This document shows positions 9,231-20,900 of a DNA stretch of 64,000 nucleotides, one piece after another; the stretch's first letter is position 1, and each line of letters starts with the position of its first letter. The translations under genes and the position numbers were made by a program. The notes below the pieces were generated by a model. It saw only the letters and a list, made by a program, of their open reading frames with translations, did no database searches and was not told the origin of the DNA. The stretch comes from CAIVAT01 sp964355945 (GTDB taxonomy: Bacteria > Bacteroidota > Bacteroidia > Bacteroidales > FEN-979), in NCBI GenBank assembly GCA_964355945.1, contig CAYHGE010000004.1:25300-89299 (forward strand). Direction: 5' to 3'.

Positions 9231-9515
9231 ATGTTATTCCTGGAAATTTTCTTAACCCTGACAGCTTGGAACAGAGGCTACAAAGCATGGGCGTTGCTGC
9301 CCGGTGGGATCGTATTCGGAATTGGTTATTTAATTGGCACAAGTTCACCTGACGCCGTTAACGGAGACAACCTTTTCAGCTTAATCTGGCTCGATATTCT
9401 GGCAATCGTGGTGCTCGTCGTAATGATCGGACTGGGACATGAAAAAACCGAACCTGCCCAGGTTGATGAAAACGCTGAGAGCACCGAAACAAAAGGTGAA
9501 CTGACAGAACATTAA
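9231..9515 (+). CDS. small two-helix membrane protein
   Basis: 94 residues. Two hydrophobic segments are clear: about residues 20-40 (WALLPGGIVFGIGYLIG) and 48-66 (LIWLDILAIVVLVVMIGLG), followed by an acidic, Glu/Thr-rich tail of about 28 residues. I recognise no family; the general look is of a small inner-membrane protein of phage-shock or DUF type. Start is set by the strong SD at 9217-9226. A beta-barrel gene follows 47 bases after the stop, or 134 bases if the later start of that gene is used. Confidence 0.7.
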   Translation: MLFLEIFLTLTAWNRGYKAWALLPGGIVFGIGYLIGTSSPDAVNGDNLFSLIWLDILAIVVLVVMIGLGHEKTEPAQVDENAESTETKGELTEH

Positions 9516-9562
9516 AAAACCATCTTTAAAACTAACCGAGTAATCACAAAAAACTGAAACCC

Positions 9563-10324
9563 ATGAAAACATCAAACAGAATAAAAAATTGGCCATGCGG
9601 TCATACAACGTCTTATCGTCAGGCAGGCAAGCAGATGATGAGCAATTTGATGAAGATCACCACCATCCTGATATTTGTCCTGATGGTTTCTCTCAACGGG
9701 TATAGCCAGAAAGTAAATTTTGGCATCTCTTATGGTGTAAATGTCTCCTGGTGGCGGGGTGGAATGGACCTCTTTGCAAACCAGATTGAACAGGGACTAA
9801 GCAGCGAGGGAATTTATGCAGAATTTCATGAAGCCCCCAGACTGGGAATCAACTTTGGGTTTACATTGAATTACAAACCTGTAAAATGGCTGATCATCCA
9901 GCCTGAGGTAAATTATATCAACGAAGGAACCCGGTTGAAGGGAACCTGCAACCTTGATGGCATTGACATCAACATGAGAATTGCATTGAATGTCAATTAC
10001 TTACATATTCCGGTTATGTTCAAGTTCATTACACCCGGGGGTTTGTATGTTGCTGCAGGGCCGTTTGCTGACATCACCACACATTCAAGGATGAAAGTGA
10101 CCGTGAGCGCCATGGGAGAGTCGGATAGCGAGAAGGAGAAGCTTCCGAATGTCAGCAGATTCAATTATGGATTGGCTGGCGGAGTGGGATATCAAACTAA
10201 AGAACTTGGAGTTCAGATAAGTTATCTGCATGGATTAAAACCTGTTTTTGCAGAAAATGGAACCGCGTATCAGTTAAAAAATTCGGTAATAGAGGTTAAA
10301 ATGATCTCCTTCTTTGGTAATTAA
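9563..10324 (+). CDS. outer-membrane beta-barrel protein (porin/PorT-like)
   Basis: 253 residues from the first ATG. The first ~29 residues look non-natural for an exported protein, and a good signal peptide begins at Met30 (9650; MKITTILIFVLMVSLNGYSQ), so 9650 is the more likely start, giving 224 residues. The mature part has alternating amphipathic strands typical of small 8-stranded barrels: VNFGISYGVNVSWW, LGINFGFTLNYKP, WLIIQPEVNYI, LYVAAGPFADI, YGLAGGVGYQ, and a terminal VIEVKMISFFGN ending near an aromatic residue. Proteins of the outer-membrane beta-barrel family (PF13568 type) have this pattern; their individual roles are mostly unknown. Confidence 0.78.
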   Translation: MKTSNRIKNWPCGHTTSYRQAGKQMMSNLMKITTILIFVLMVSLNGYSQKVNFGISYGVNVSWWRGGMDLFANQIEQGLSSEGIYAEFHEAPRLGINFGFTLNYKPVKWLIIQPEVNYINEGTRLKGTCNLDGIDINMRIALNVNYLHIPVMFKFITPGGLYVAAGPFADITTHSRMKVTVSAMGESDSEKEKLPNVSRFNYGLAGGVGYQTKELGVQISYLHGLKPVFAENGTAYQLKNSVIEVKMISFFGN

Positions 10325-10374
10325 CAACAATTCAGGGCTGTCCTCCCCGTTCTAATATTAAACACATCATCGGT

Positions 10375-11894
10375 ATGAAAACAACAAGATTGATTTTTTC
10401 CGGCATGTTAATTATGCTATCATGGTCGGCAACCGCACAATCAGATCAGTACAGCAAGGCACGGATCCTGTACCTGAGTCTGAAAAATGATTCAGGAGAG
10501 CCAGTTCCGTCGTTTCAGATTCATCTCACTGACCAGACAACGCAACTGGCCATCAGCGTTGTTTCCGGTCAGAAAGGACTGATCGAGGTTCCTGTGGAGG
10601 TTGGGCATGGCTACTTTCTGAAAGATGATGACGGAAACCTGCTGGATGAAATCAACATTGCTCCGGCACCCACTGCTGTGTTGACTAAAACAATCCTGGT
10701 ATCAAAACCGGTATCATTGAAGGAGCATCCTTATGATACGGTTTTTCAAAACTTCGGAGCATCATTTTTCAAGGTTGGGGCATTAGAAGCGCGCATTACA
10801 ACAAGGATCACCGACCTGGACCACAAACCTCAGCAAAATCTTCCGGTCATGCTGGTGTGCCCTAAATACCGGAAAGTTTATGCTTCCAGAACCAACAATT
10901 CAGGTGTTGCAAGATTTCAGGTTATCTTGCATGGCGACTACCACCTGGGTATCGGGGAGTCGAAAGATCTGAAAACATACCAGATCCCAGCCTTATCTGG
11001 TTATTCTCTTACCGTTGACATTCCCTACCTTCCAACAGAAATTACAGAAAGAACCTCGAACGATACCGTATATCAGGAGTCGGTCAAAAAGAAAAGGGCG
11101 ACCTCTCTGCGGGCTTTTCTGGAGGTTACAGTTCAGAACTATGAGCACAGGCCATTGCCCGGTGAATCTGTATTCCTGAACACAGTTGGGAAATCCAGCG
11201 TCTTCACCTCGAAAACCGACTCACAGGGGAAAGCTTGTTTTCTTCTGCCATATGGCGCAGACTATACGCTTCACCTGACGTATGAGCGTGATATATTCCT
11301 TTGCAAATACCCATACAAGGAGGGTGTCCTGCTCGAAGATGAGGCGTTCATAACCTACCGGGGAACAGAAGAGATTAAAAATTTCTTCAAGGGGGCAATG
11401 CGCGATAAAAACGGTTTTATCACTGAATTCATGTCCGTCGGCGTAAAAAAGATCGGATTTGATCAGTCAAATGTACAGGTCACCGAGCATGGCTATCATG
11501 TTAATTTTCCTGCAAAAAGTGAAACGCCAACCCCGGCTATTTTGAATAATACGGATGTGATACAGGGAAAAGAATTTCTCTCTGGGTCATCGATATTTCA
11601 AAACGTCCCGGCATGCAGGAAGATGAGTTTTCCTCCATGCCTCAGGTCGTAAATCAGAAAATTATCGCATCCACCCGTTCCGGAAAAATAATGGTCGTTG
11701 ATCCGGTTAAAGGGACAGATGAAAACACATACAACCTGGAAGCATCGGTAAAATTCCAACCAGTCATTCACGATGGATGGATCTATGCAGGCTCAAAAGA
11801 GGGAAAGCTTATATCTTACAACACCCGTAACCGATCATTAACAGGCTGGCCAATGTGGTCGCTGAATGCTGCACATAACCCGGTGGTGGATTAG
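10375..11894 (+). pseudogene. secreted Ig-like/PQQ-like protein, frameshifted
   Basis: The first frame (10375-11652) codes for a signal peptide (ending SATAQ at about residue 22) and three Ig- or carboxypeptidase-regulatory-like beta domains, then changes abruptly to a Pro/Cys-rich nonsense tail. The natural continuation is in another frame: reading LWVIDISKRPG from 11580 and on to 11894 gives a PQQ/WD-like propeller fragment (IIASTRSGKIMVVDP, GWIYAGSKEGKLISYN) ending HNPVVD. The switch falls in a CTCTCT run at 11578-11583; removal of one CT would join GKEF to LWVID and give a protein of about 505 residues. It is either a real two-base slippage mutation or a sequencing error. The gene is followed by a bidirectional terminator. 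Function unknown. Confidence 0.7.
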
Positions 11895-11927
11895 CATGGG
11901 TTGAGAGACTAATAAATAGCTTATAAT

Positions 11928-11965
11928 AAAAACAGCCGCCCGGATCAAACCAGGCGGCTGTTTTT
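11928..11965. terminator. bidirectional intrinsic terminator
   Basis: A 13-base perfect stem (AAAAACAGCCGCC / GGCGGCTGTTTTT) with a 12-base loop lies between the converging gene ends at 11894 and 11986. The A run at the left and the T run at the right let it stop transcription from both sides. Confidence 0.85.
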
Positions 11966-11985
11966 ATTAATACCAGAAAATCCGG

Positions 11986-14900
11986 TTATCTGTTAACAAA
12001 CATCTTTCTGACAACTTTGTATTCACTGTTCAGGAATACAACGGTGTAGATCCCCCTGGCAACCTGCCCGAGATCGATGCGTGTTTCGAATTTCCCGCCG
12101 GTCGTTGTCACATCCTTTTGCTCATAGAACTTCTCACCAATTACATTGTACACCTCGATGGTAAAGGTCTGTTGAGTTGGGGTGATGATGGACACGTTGA
12201 ATTTACCATTGTTTGGCACCGGGTAAATGTTGAAGTTGCTGCTCATCAACTCTTCCTGGCCAACAAACAACACGTAAACGTGGTTCGAGGTGTCGGAGGA
12301 ACATCCGTTTGAAGATACAACGCTCCAATACCAGCCAGTGATGGTGGCAGTATAGGTTTGGTTTGTAGCACCCGGAATCGCACCTGTTCCTTCATAGTAC
12401 CATTGATTACCGTTGGCAATACTGCTTGTGAGCAGTGAGCCTACTGCGGTAACAACAGGAGCAGATGGAATGGCGTTGATGGTCACGTTGAAGTTTGGCG
12501 ATACTGTGCCACTTCCGCAGGTGTTTGTTCCCTTCACGGTGATCACACCACTTGCGGGAGTATTTCCAAAGCTTACAACAATGCTGTTGGTGGTACCACC
12601 AGCGGTTATTGTTGCCCCGGCGGGTACTGTCCATACATAGCTTGTTGCACTTGCAATGGCAGGAACAGTATAAACCAAACCTGTAGAACCCGCACATACC
12701 GATGCAGGACCGGTTATCGTTCCGGCAGCTGCCGGCAACGGATTCACGGTTACAGCAAAGGTGGCAACAGGACCATTACCACACTGATTCACAGCCGAAA
12801 CTGTAACAGCGCCAGAAACAGCCGAAGTTCCGAAGTTAACAGTAATGCTTGTGCTGCCAGCGCCAGAGGCGATGGTTGCTCCGGCAGGCACCGACCAGGT
12901 GTAGGATGTTGCACCAACCACAGGCGTGGTAGAATAAACCACTCCATTCGTTCCGGCACAAAGCGATGACGTTCCTGTTATCGCTCCTACCGTGCTGGGT
13001 GGAGAGTTCACGAAAACTGTATAAACAGTTGGCGTTGCAGCCAAACATCCGGATGCATTGGCATAGTTCACGGTTACTGTCTGGATGCCAAGCTGGTTCC
13101 ATGTCACATCCAGGGAACTTGTGCCCTGACCTGAAACAATGGTTCCACCGGCAGAAACAGTCCAGACATATCCGGTCATCCCGCTTTCAGTGTAGTAGAT
13201 GTTGTTTGTTGAGCCGACACACGGGTTGTTTGTACTTCCAATGGTCGGAACGGGAGCTGAGTTTACGGTTACATTGTAGATTGCAGGCGCAGCGGCAGGA
13301 CAAATGTTGGTGTAGGTCACCGTAACAGTCTGTGCTCCGATTGCATTCCAGGTAACAGTAACGCTGCTGCTGGTTGATGTACCACCCGCAGTGATAGTGC
13401 CACCGGCAGATACCGTCCAAACATAATTGGTCATGCCTGTCTGGGTTGTATATGTTGCCGATCCACCCTGGCAAGCCAGTGCAGGACCCGTTATTGTTGG
13501 GGTTGGCGATGCATTGACTGTTACGTTGTATGTTGCAGGTGATGCAGCAGTACAGCCATTGGCATTGTTATAGTTAACCGTTACAGTCTTGGCACCGGCG
13601 GTGCTCCAGGTTACAGTAATTGCACTCGTGCCTGAACCGGCGGTGATTGCTCCTCCGGCCGATACAGTCCAGGTATAACCTGTCATGCCCGTCTCCGTAG
13701 TGTAAACATTCCCTGTTGAGTTCACACAAACGGTTGCAGGACCGGCAATTGTCGGAACCGGCAGCGCATTTACCGTTACGTTATATGTAGCAGCGGTTGC
13801 TGCAGTACAGCCATTCGCATTGGCATAGTTCACGGTAACTGTTTTTGCGCCAACCGTGCTCCAGGTAACAGTAATCGCACTTGTTCCGGCACCGGCAGTA
13901 ATTGTACCTCCGGCAGAAACTGTCCATGTGTAACCTGTCATACCTGTCTGCGTAGTGTATATATTGCCAGTGGAGTTCAGACAAACTGAAGCTGGACCGG
14001 CAATTGTCGGAACCGGCAACGCATTCACTGTCACTGTGTAAGTGGCAGGTGTTACTGCCGTGCAGCCATTTACGTTATTGTAGTTCACCGTAACCGTTTT
14101 TGCTCCGATGGTACTCCAGGTCACTGTGATTGCACTGGTACCAGTTCCTGCAGTAATTGTACCTCCCGCAGATACCGTCCAGGTATATCCTGTCATTCCG
14201 GCTTCTGTGTTGTAAACATTACCAGTTGAGTTCAAACATACGGATGCTGGTCCGGCAATGGTTGGAACCGGCAGGGCATTTACTGTTACATTATAGGTAG
14301 TGGGTGTTGCTGCAGTACAGCCATTTGCGTTGTTATAGTTCACCGTAACCGTCTTGGCACCGATGGTACTCCAGGTCACTGTGATTGCACTGGTACCAGT
14401 TCCTGCAGTAATTGTACCTCCCGCAGATACCGTCCAGGTATATCCTGTCATTCCGGCTTCTGTGTTGTAAACATTACCAGTTGAGTTCAAACATACGGAT
14501 GCTGGTCCGGCAATGGTTGGAACCGGCAGGGCATTTACTGTTACATTATAGGTAGTGGGTGTTGCTGCAGTACAGCCATTTGCGTTGTTATAGTTCACCG
14601 TAACCGTCTTGGCACCGATGGTACTCCAGGTCACTGTGATTGCACTGGTACCAGTTCCTGCAGTAATTGTACCTCCCGCAGATACCGTCCAGGTATATCC
14701 TGTCATTCCGGCTTCTGTGTTGTAAACATTACCAGTTGAGTTCAAACATACGGATGCTGGTCCGGCAATGGTTGGAACCGGCAGGGCATTTACTGTTACA
14801 TTATAAGTAGCAGGTGTTGCAGCTGTACAGTTATTTGCATTGGTATAATTTACTGTAACTGTTTTCGCCCCGGTAGTGCTCCAGGTAACTGTAATTGCAC

Positions 14901-17900
14901 TGGTTCCTGCACCGGCAGTAATTGTGCCCCCTGCAGATACTGTCCACGTGTAGCCTGTCATCCCAGCCTCTGTATTATATATGTTTCCGACAGAGTTCAG
15001 ACAGACTGATGCAGGACCGGTAATTGTCGGAACCGGTAAGGCATAGATGCTGATTGTTACTACGTTGGTGGTAACCGGAGTTCCGCAGGCCGATGACTGT
15101 ATTTGCCTGTAATAGGTTACGGCGGTCAATGCACCTGGTTGATAGTTAAGGTTAATGGCTCCGCCAATGTTGGTAAATGTAACATTATCGGTTGAATTCT
15201 GCCATTGATACGTGTATGGTCCGATGCTGCCTGTTGGTGCAACGCCGATCAACTGTGCCGGGATTGAGCCGGAACATATCGTCTGGTTTGCACTGATCGA
15301 TCCGACAGTCAATACCGGGTTGACAGTAATTGTCACCACATTGGTTGGCAGCGGTCCGTTACAGGCTCCTGAGGCATTCTGTTGCTGTCTGAAATAAGTT
15401 GTAGCCGCAAGAATACCTGGTTGGTAGTTTAGCATGGTTGCACCACTGAGATTGGAGAATGTGACATTATCCAGTGAACTTTGCCATTGATACGTTGGAG
15501 ATGTTCCGTTGGATGGGGCAACACCATTCAGCAATGCAGGAGCAGTACCAGCGCAAATAGACTGGCTTGCACTGATAGACCCAACAACGAGACCCGGGTT
15601 TATAGAAATGGTCACTACATTAGTGGGTAGTGGTCCTCCACACGTGCCAAGCGCATTCTGCTGCTGTCTGTAGTATGTTGTGGCTACGATGGATCCTGGC
15701 TGGTAATTGAGCATGGTCGCACCACTGATGTTGGCAAAAGTGATATTATCAAGCGAACTCTGCCACTGATATGACGGAGATGTGCCATTGCCCGGTGCAA
15801 TACCGTTAAGCTGTGCAGGTGTATTACCTGGACAAACCGCCTGGTTTGCACTGATCGAGCCAACGATGAGGTTCGGGTTGAAAGTAATTGTAACCACATT
15901 GGTTGGCAGTGGTCCCTGACAGGTTCCGAGTGCATCTTGCATCTGCCTGAAATAGGTTGTCGCAACAATCGCTCCCGGCTGGTAGTTGAGCATGGTTGCT
16001 CCGCTGATGTTGGCAAAGGTGATATTATCCAGCGAACTCTGCCACTGATACGTCGGAGCAGTCCCGTTTGCAGGGGCAACACCATTCAATTGGGCTGGTG
16101 TATTACCGGCACAGATAGACTGGTTTGCACTGATGCTGCCCACCGCAAGATTTGGTGTCATATCAATTACCACCACGTTAGTGGGTAATGGTCCGCCACA
16201 GGTTCCTGTAGCATTTTGCAGCAATTGATAATAAGTTTTTACCGCAAGCACACCGGGTTGATAGGTAAGAGCTGTTGCCCCGCTTATATTGGCAAATGTT
16301 ACATTATTTAATGAACTCTGCCACTGGTATGTAGGAGCTGTGCCATTTGCAGGAGGAGTACCCACCAACGCTGCCGGAGCAGTGTTTATGCAAATAGTCT
16401 GGTTCGATCCGATGGTACCTGGTACAAGAAGAGCATCCGTGCTGGTGGTAATTGTCACCACGTTGGTTGCTTTTGGTCCACCGCAAGTTCCCGTGGCACT
16501 TTGTAACAACTGATAATAGGTTGTTGCAGACAACACTCCGGGCTGATAGTTAAGAGCAGTAGCACCATTGATATTCGCAAATGTTATGTTGTCCAGCGAG
16601 CTCTGCCATTGGTAAACAGGTGCTGTTCCATTCGCCGGGGCGATACCATTCAGCTGGAATGGCGCTGTGTTAATACAAATGGTCTGGTCAGCACTGATTG
16701 ATCCTACAATGATGTCGGGCGTAACAGTGATGGTTACCACATTGGTTACCAGCGGACCGCCACATGTACCAAGTTTATCCTGCCACTGACGGAAATAGGT
16801 TGTCACTGTTAATGCAAGGGGCTGATAATTTAAACCAATTGCACCAGGGATGTCTGTAAATGTTACATTATCAGTTGAACTCTGCCATTGGTAAGATTCG
16901 GATGCAGCTTTCATGGGTGCTACACCATTCAATTGCGCAGGAATAGTACCGTAGCAGATGACCTGGTCAGCACTGATTGATCCAACGACCAGTTGAGGAG
17001 TCACCGTAATGGTCACTACATTGGTTGGTAATGGGCCGCCACAGGTTCCTGTTGCATTCTGAAGCTGCAGGTAATAGGTGGTAGTTGTCAGAGCACCGGG
17101 TTGATAATTAAGGGCAGTTGCACCATTGATATTTGCAAAAGTCACATTATCAAGTGAGCTCTGCCACTGGTATGTTGGAGCCGTTCCATTGGCAGGAGCT
17201 GTTCCGGTCAAATTAGCAGGGATGGACCCACTACAGATGGTCTGATCTGCAAAGATAGAACCCATTGCCAGTGGTGGATCAATCGTGATCATAACTGTAT
17301 TGGTAGTAAGTGGTCCTCCGCAAACACCTGTTTGTATCTGACGATAATAGGTCGTTACCAGCAATGCACCGGGTTGATAGTCGAGACTGTTGGCACCCGA
17401 AATATCCGTAAAAATCACATTATCCGTTGAATTCTGCCATTGATATGTGTAAATGCCATCCCCTCCTGTCGGTGAAATTCCTGATAATTGTGCCGGAGTA
17501 GCTCCGCCACAAATATTCTGGCTGGAACCAATTGATCCGGCAACGAATGAAGGAATGACTGTAATAGTCAATGTGTTGGTTGCCAACGGGCCGCCACAGG
17601 TTCCTGTTGCATCCTGCAACTGCTTGTAATAAGTAGTTGTTGTCAAAACACCAGGCTGGTAATTCAACTGGGTTGCCCCGCTGATATTGCTGAATGTAAT
17701 GTTATTCAGTGAACTCTGCCACTGATATTCAGGACTCGTTCCGTTTGATGGAGCTATACCATTTAATTGTAATGGCACGATGCCCGAACAGATCGTCTGG
17801 TCAGCGCTGATGGAACCTACAAGGAGATTGTCAAAAACTGTCATGGTCACCGTATTCGACATGACCGGGTTGCCCAGGGTACATGGCTCACTCGAAGTCA

Positions 17901-20900
17901 ACTGACAGGTAACAACATCATTATTGGCAGGAGTATAAGCATAAGTCGGACTGTTGGTTCCGGAAGCTACACCATTCACATACCATTGGTATGCAGGGGT
18001 GGTGCCTCCATTGATCGGTGATGCCGTAAATGTAACCAGGGTTGGGCCGCAAACCGGGTTGGCCGATGGTGTAACGGCTACTGCAACCGGGAGGTTCGTG
18101 AGCACGGCCATCGTCACGGTGTTCGACATGGCAGGGCTGCCCAGGGTACATGGTTCGCTCGAAGTAAGCTCGCAGGTAACAACATCATTGTTGACCGGAA
18201 TATGCGTAAAGATTGTACTGTTGGTTCCGGCTGGAACTGCATTTACATACCACTGGTAAACCGGTGTGGTTCCGCCATTGACCGGTGATGCGGTATAGGT
18301 TACCGAAGTGCCCGCACAAACCGGATTCGCCGACGGCAATACCGCTACAGATACAGGTAAAACAGAAATCACTGTCATTGTCACTGCATTCGATATCGCA
18401 GGACTGCCTGATGTACAAGGTTCGCTTGAAGTCAGCTGACAGGTAACAACATCATTGTTGACCGGAGCATAAGAATAAGTAGCGCTGTTGGTCCCTGCTG
18501 GAGTTCCGTTTACATACCATTGATACACAGGAGTGGTGCCTTCATTGAGCGGAGAAGCTGTGAATGTAACAGATATTCCGTCGCAAACAGGGTTGGCCGA
18601 TGGAGCTACTGTAACAGAAACAGGCAGGATCGGAAGCACTGTCATTGTAACTGTGTTCGACATAACAGGGTTTGCGGTGGTACATGTTTCACTGGAGGTC
18701 AGCTGACAGGTTACAACATCATTATCCACCGGTATATAAGAATAGACATTACTGTTCGCTCCGGTTGGGTTCCCGTTCACAAACCACTGGTAAGCAGGAG
18801 TTGTTCCACCATTGATCGGCGATGCCATGAAAGTTACAGAGATACCTGAACAAACCGGGTTGGCTGAAGGAGTAACTGCAACTGCAACCGGCAGATTCGG
18901 ATTTACCGTGATGGTAACTGCGTTGGTTGGCAATGGTCCGCCACAGGGACCAGTTGCATTTTGTAACTGCTTGTAATAGGTAGTCGTTGTCAGGGCGCCT
19001 GGCTGGTAATTAAGCAGGGTTGCTCCGCTGATATTGTTGAACGTATTGTTATCAAGTGAACTCTGCCACTGGTAAACAGGGCTTGTTCCGTTTGATGGAG
19101 GTATTCCATTTAGTTGCACTGGTACGATCCCTGAACAGATCGTCTGATCAGCACTGATGGAGCCAACCAGGAGATTCTCCAGGGTTGTCATGGTCACTGG
19201 ATTCGACATGGCCGGATTTCCCAGTGTACAAGGCTCACTCGAGGTAAGCCTGCAGGTAACAACGTCATTATTGGCCGGTATATAAGTAAAGGCTATGTTG
19301 TTGGTTCCGGCAGATACACCGTTCACATACCAATTGTAGGCAGGTGTGGTTCCTCCATTGAAGGGTGATGCGGTGAAGGTTACTGGATTACCATTGCAAA
19401 CCGGGTTGGCCGATGGTGCAATGGCAACTGCTACCGGTAGATTCGGAAGCACAGTCACGGTAACCGTATTCGACATGACCGGGTTGACCAGGGTACATGT
19501 TTCACTTGAAGTTAGCTGGCAGGTAACCACATCATTGTTGACCGGTGTATAAGAATAGATGGCGCTGTTGAATCCTACAGCTGTTCCATTCACAAACCAC
19601 TGGTAAGAAGGTGTGGTTCCGCCGTTGATCGGTGATGCCGTGAAGGTCACTGCGGTGACAGCACAAACAGGGTTGGCCGATGGATTAACTGCCACAGATA
19701 CTGGCAGATTCGGGTTGACCGTAATAGTTACCGTGTTGGTTGCCAATGGGCCGCCGCAGGTTCCTGCTGCATCCTGCAACTGCTTGTAATAGGTGTTCGT
19801 TGTCAAAGCGCCCGGCTGGTAATTAAGCAGGGTTGCTCCGCTGATATTGTTGAAGGTATTGTTATCAAGTGAACTCTGCCACTGGTAAACAGGGCTAGTT
19901 CCGTTTGACGGAGCTATCCCATTTAATTGTAATGGCACGATGCCCGAACAGATCGTCTGGTCAGCGCTGATGGAACCTACAAGGAGATTGTCAAAAACTG
20001 TCATGGTCACCGTATTCGACATGACCGGGTTGCCCAGGGTACATGGCTCACTCGAAGTCAACTGACAGGTAACAACATCATTATTGGCAGGAGTATAAGC
20101 ATAAGTCGGACTGTTGGTTCCGGAAGCTACACCATTCACATACCATTGGTATGCAGGGGTGGTGCCTCCATTGATCGGTGATGCCGTAAATGTAACCAGG
20201 GTTGGGCCGCAAACCGGGTTGGCCGATGGTGTAACGGCTACTGCAACCGGGAGGTTCGTGAGCACGGCCATCGTCACGGTGTTCGACATGGCAGGGCTGC
20301 CCAGGGTACATGGTTCGCTCGAAGTAAGCTCGCAGGTAACAACATCATTGTTGACCGGAATATGCGTAAAGATTGTACTGTTGGTTCCGGCTGGAACTGC
20401 ATTTACATACCACTGGTAAACCGGTGTGGTTCCGCCATTGACCGGTGATGCGGTATAGGTTACCGAAGTGCCCGCACAAACCGGATTCGCCGACGGCAAT
20501 ACCGCTACAGATACAGGTAAAACAGAAATCACTGTCATTGTCACTGCATTCGATATCGCAGGACTGCCTGATGTACAAGGTTCGCTTGAAGTCAGCTGAC
20601 AGGTAACAACATCATTGTTGACCGGAGCATAAGAATAAGTAGCGCTGTTGGTCCCTGCTGGAGTTCCGTTTACATACCATTGATACACAGGAGTGGTGCC
20701 TTCATTGAGCGGAGAAGCTGTGAATGTAACAGATATTCCGTCGCAAACAGGGTTGGCCGATGGAGCTACTGTAACAGAAACAGGCAGGATCGGAAGCACT
20801 GTCATTGTAACTGTGTTCGACATAACAGGGTTTGCGGTGGTACATGTTTCACTGGAGGTCAGCTGACAGGTTACAACATCATTATCCACCGGTATATAAG

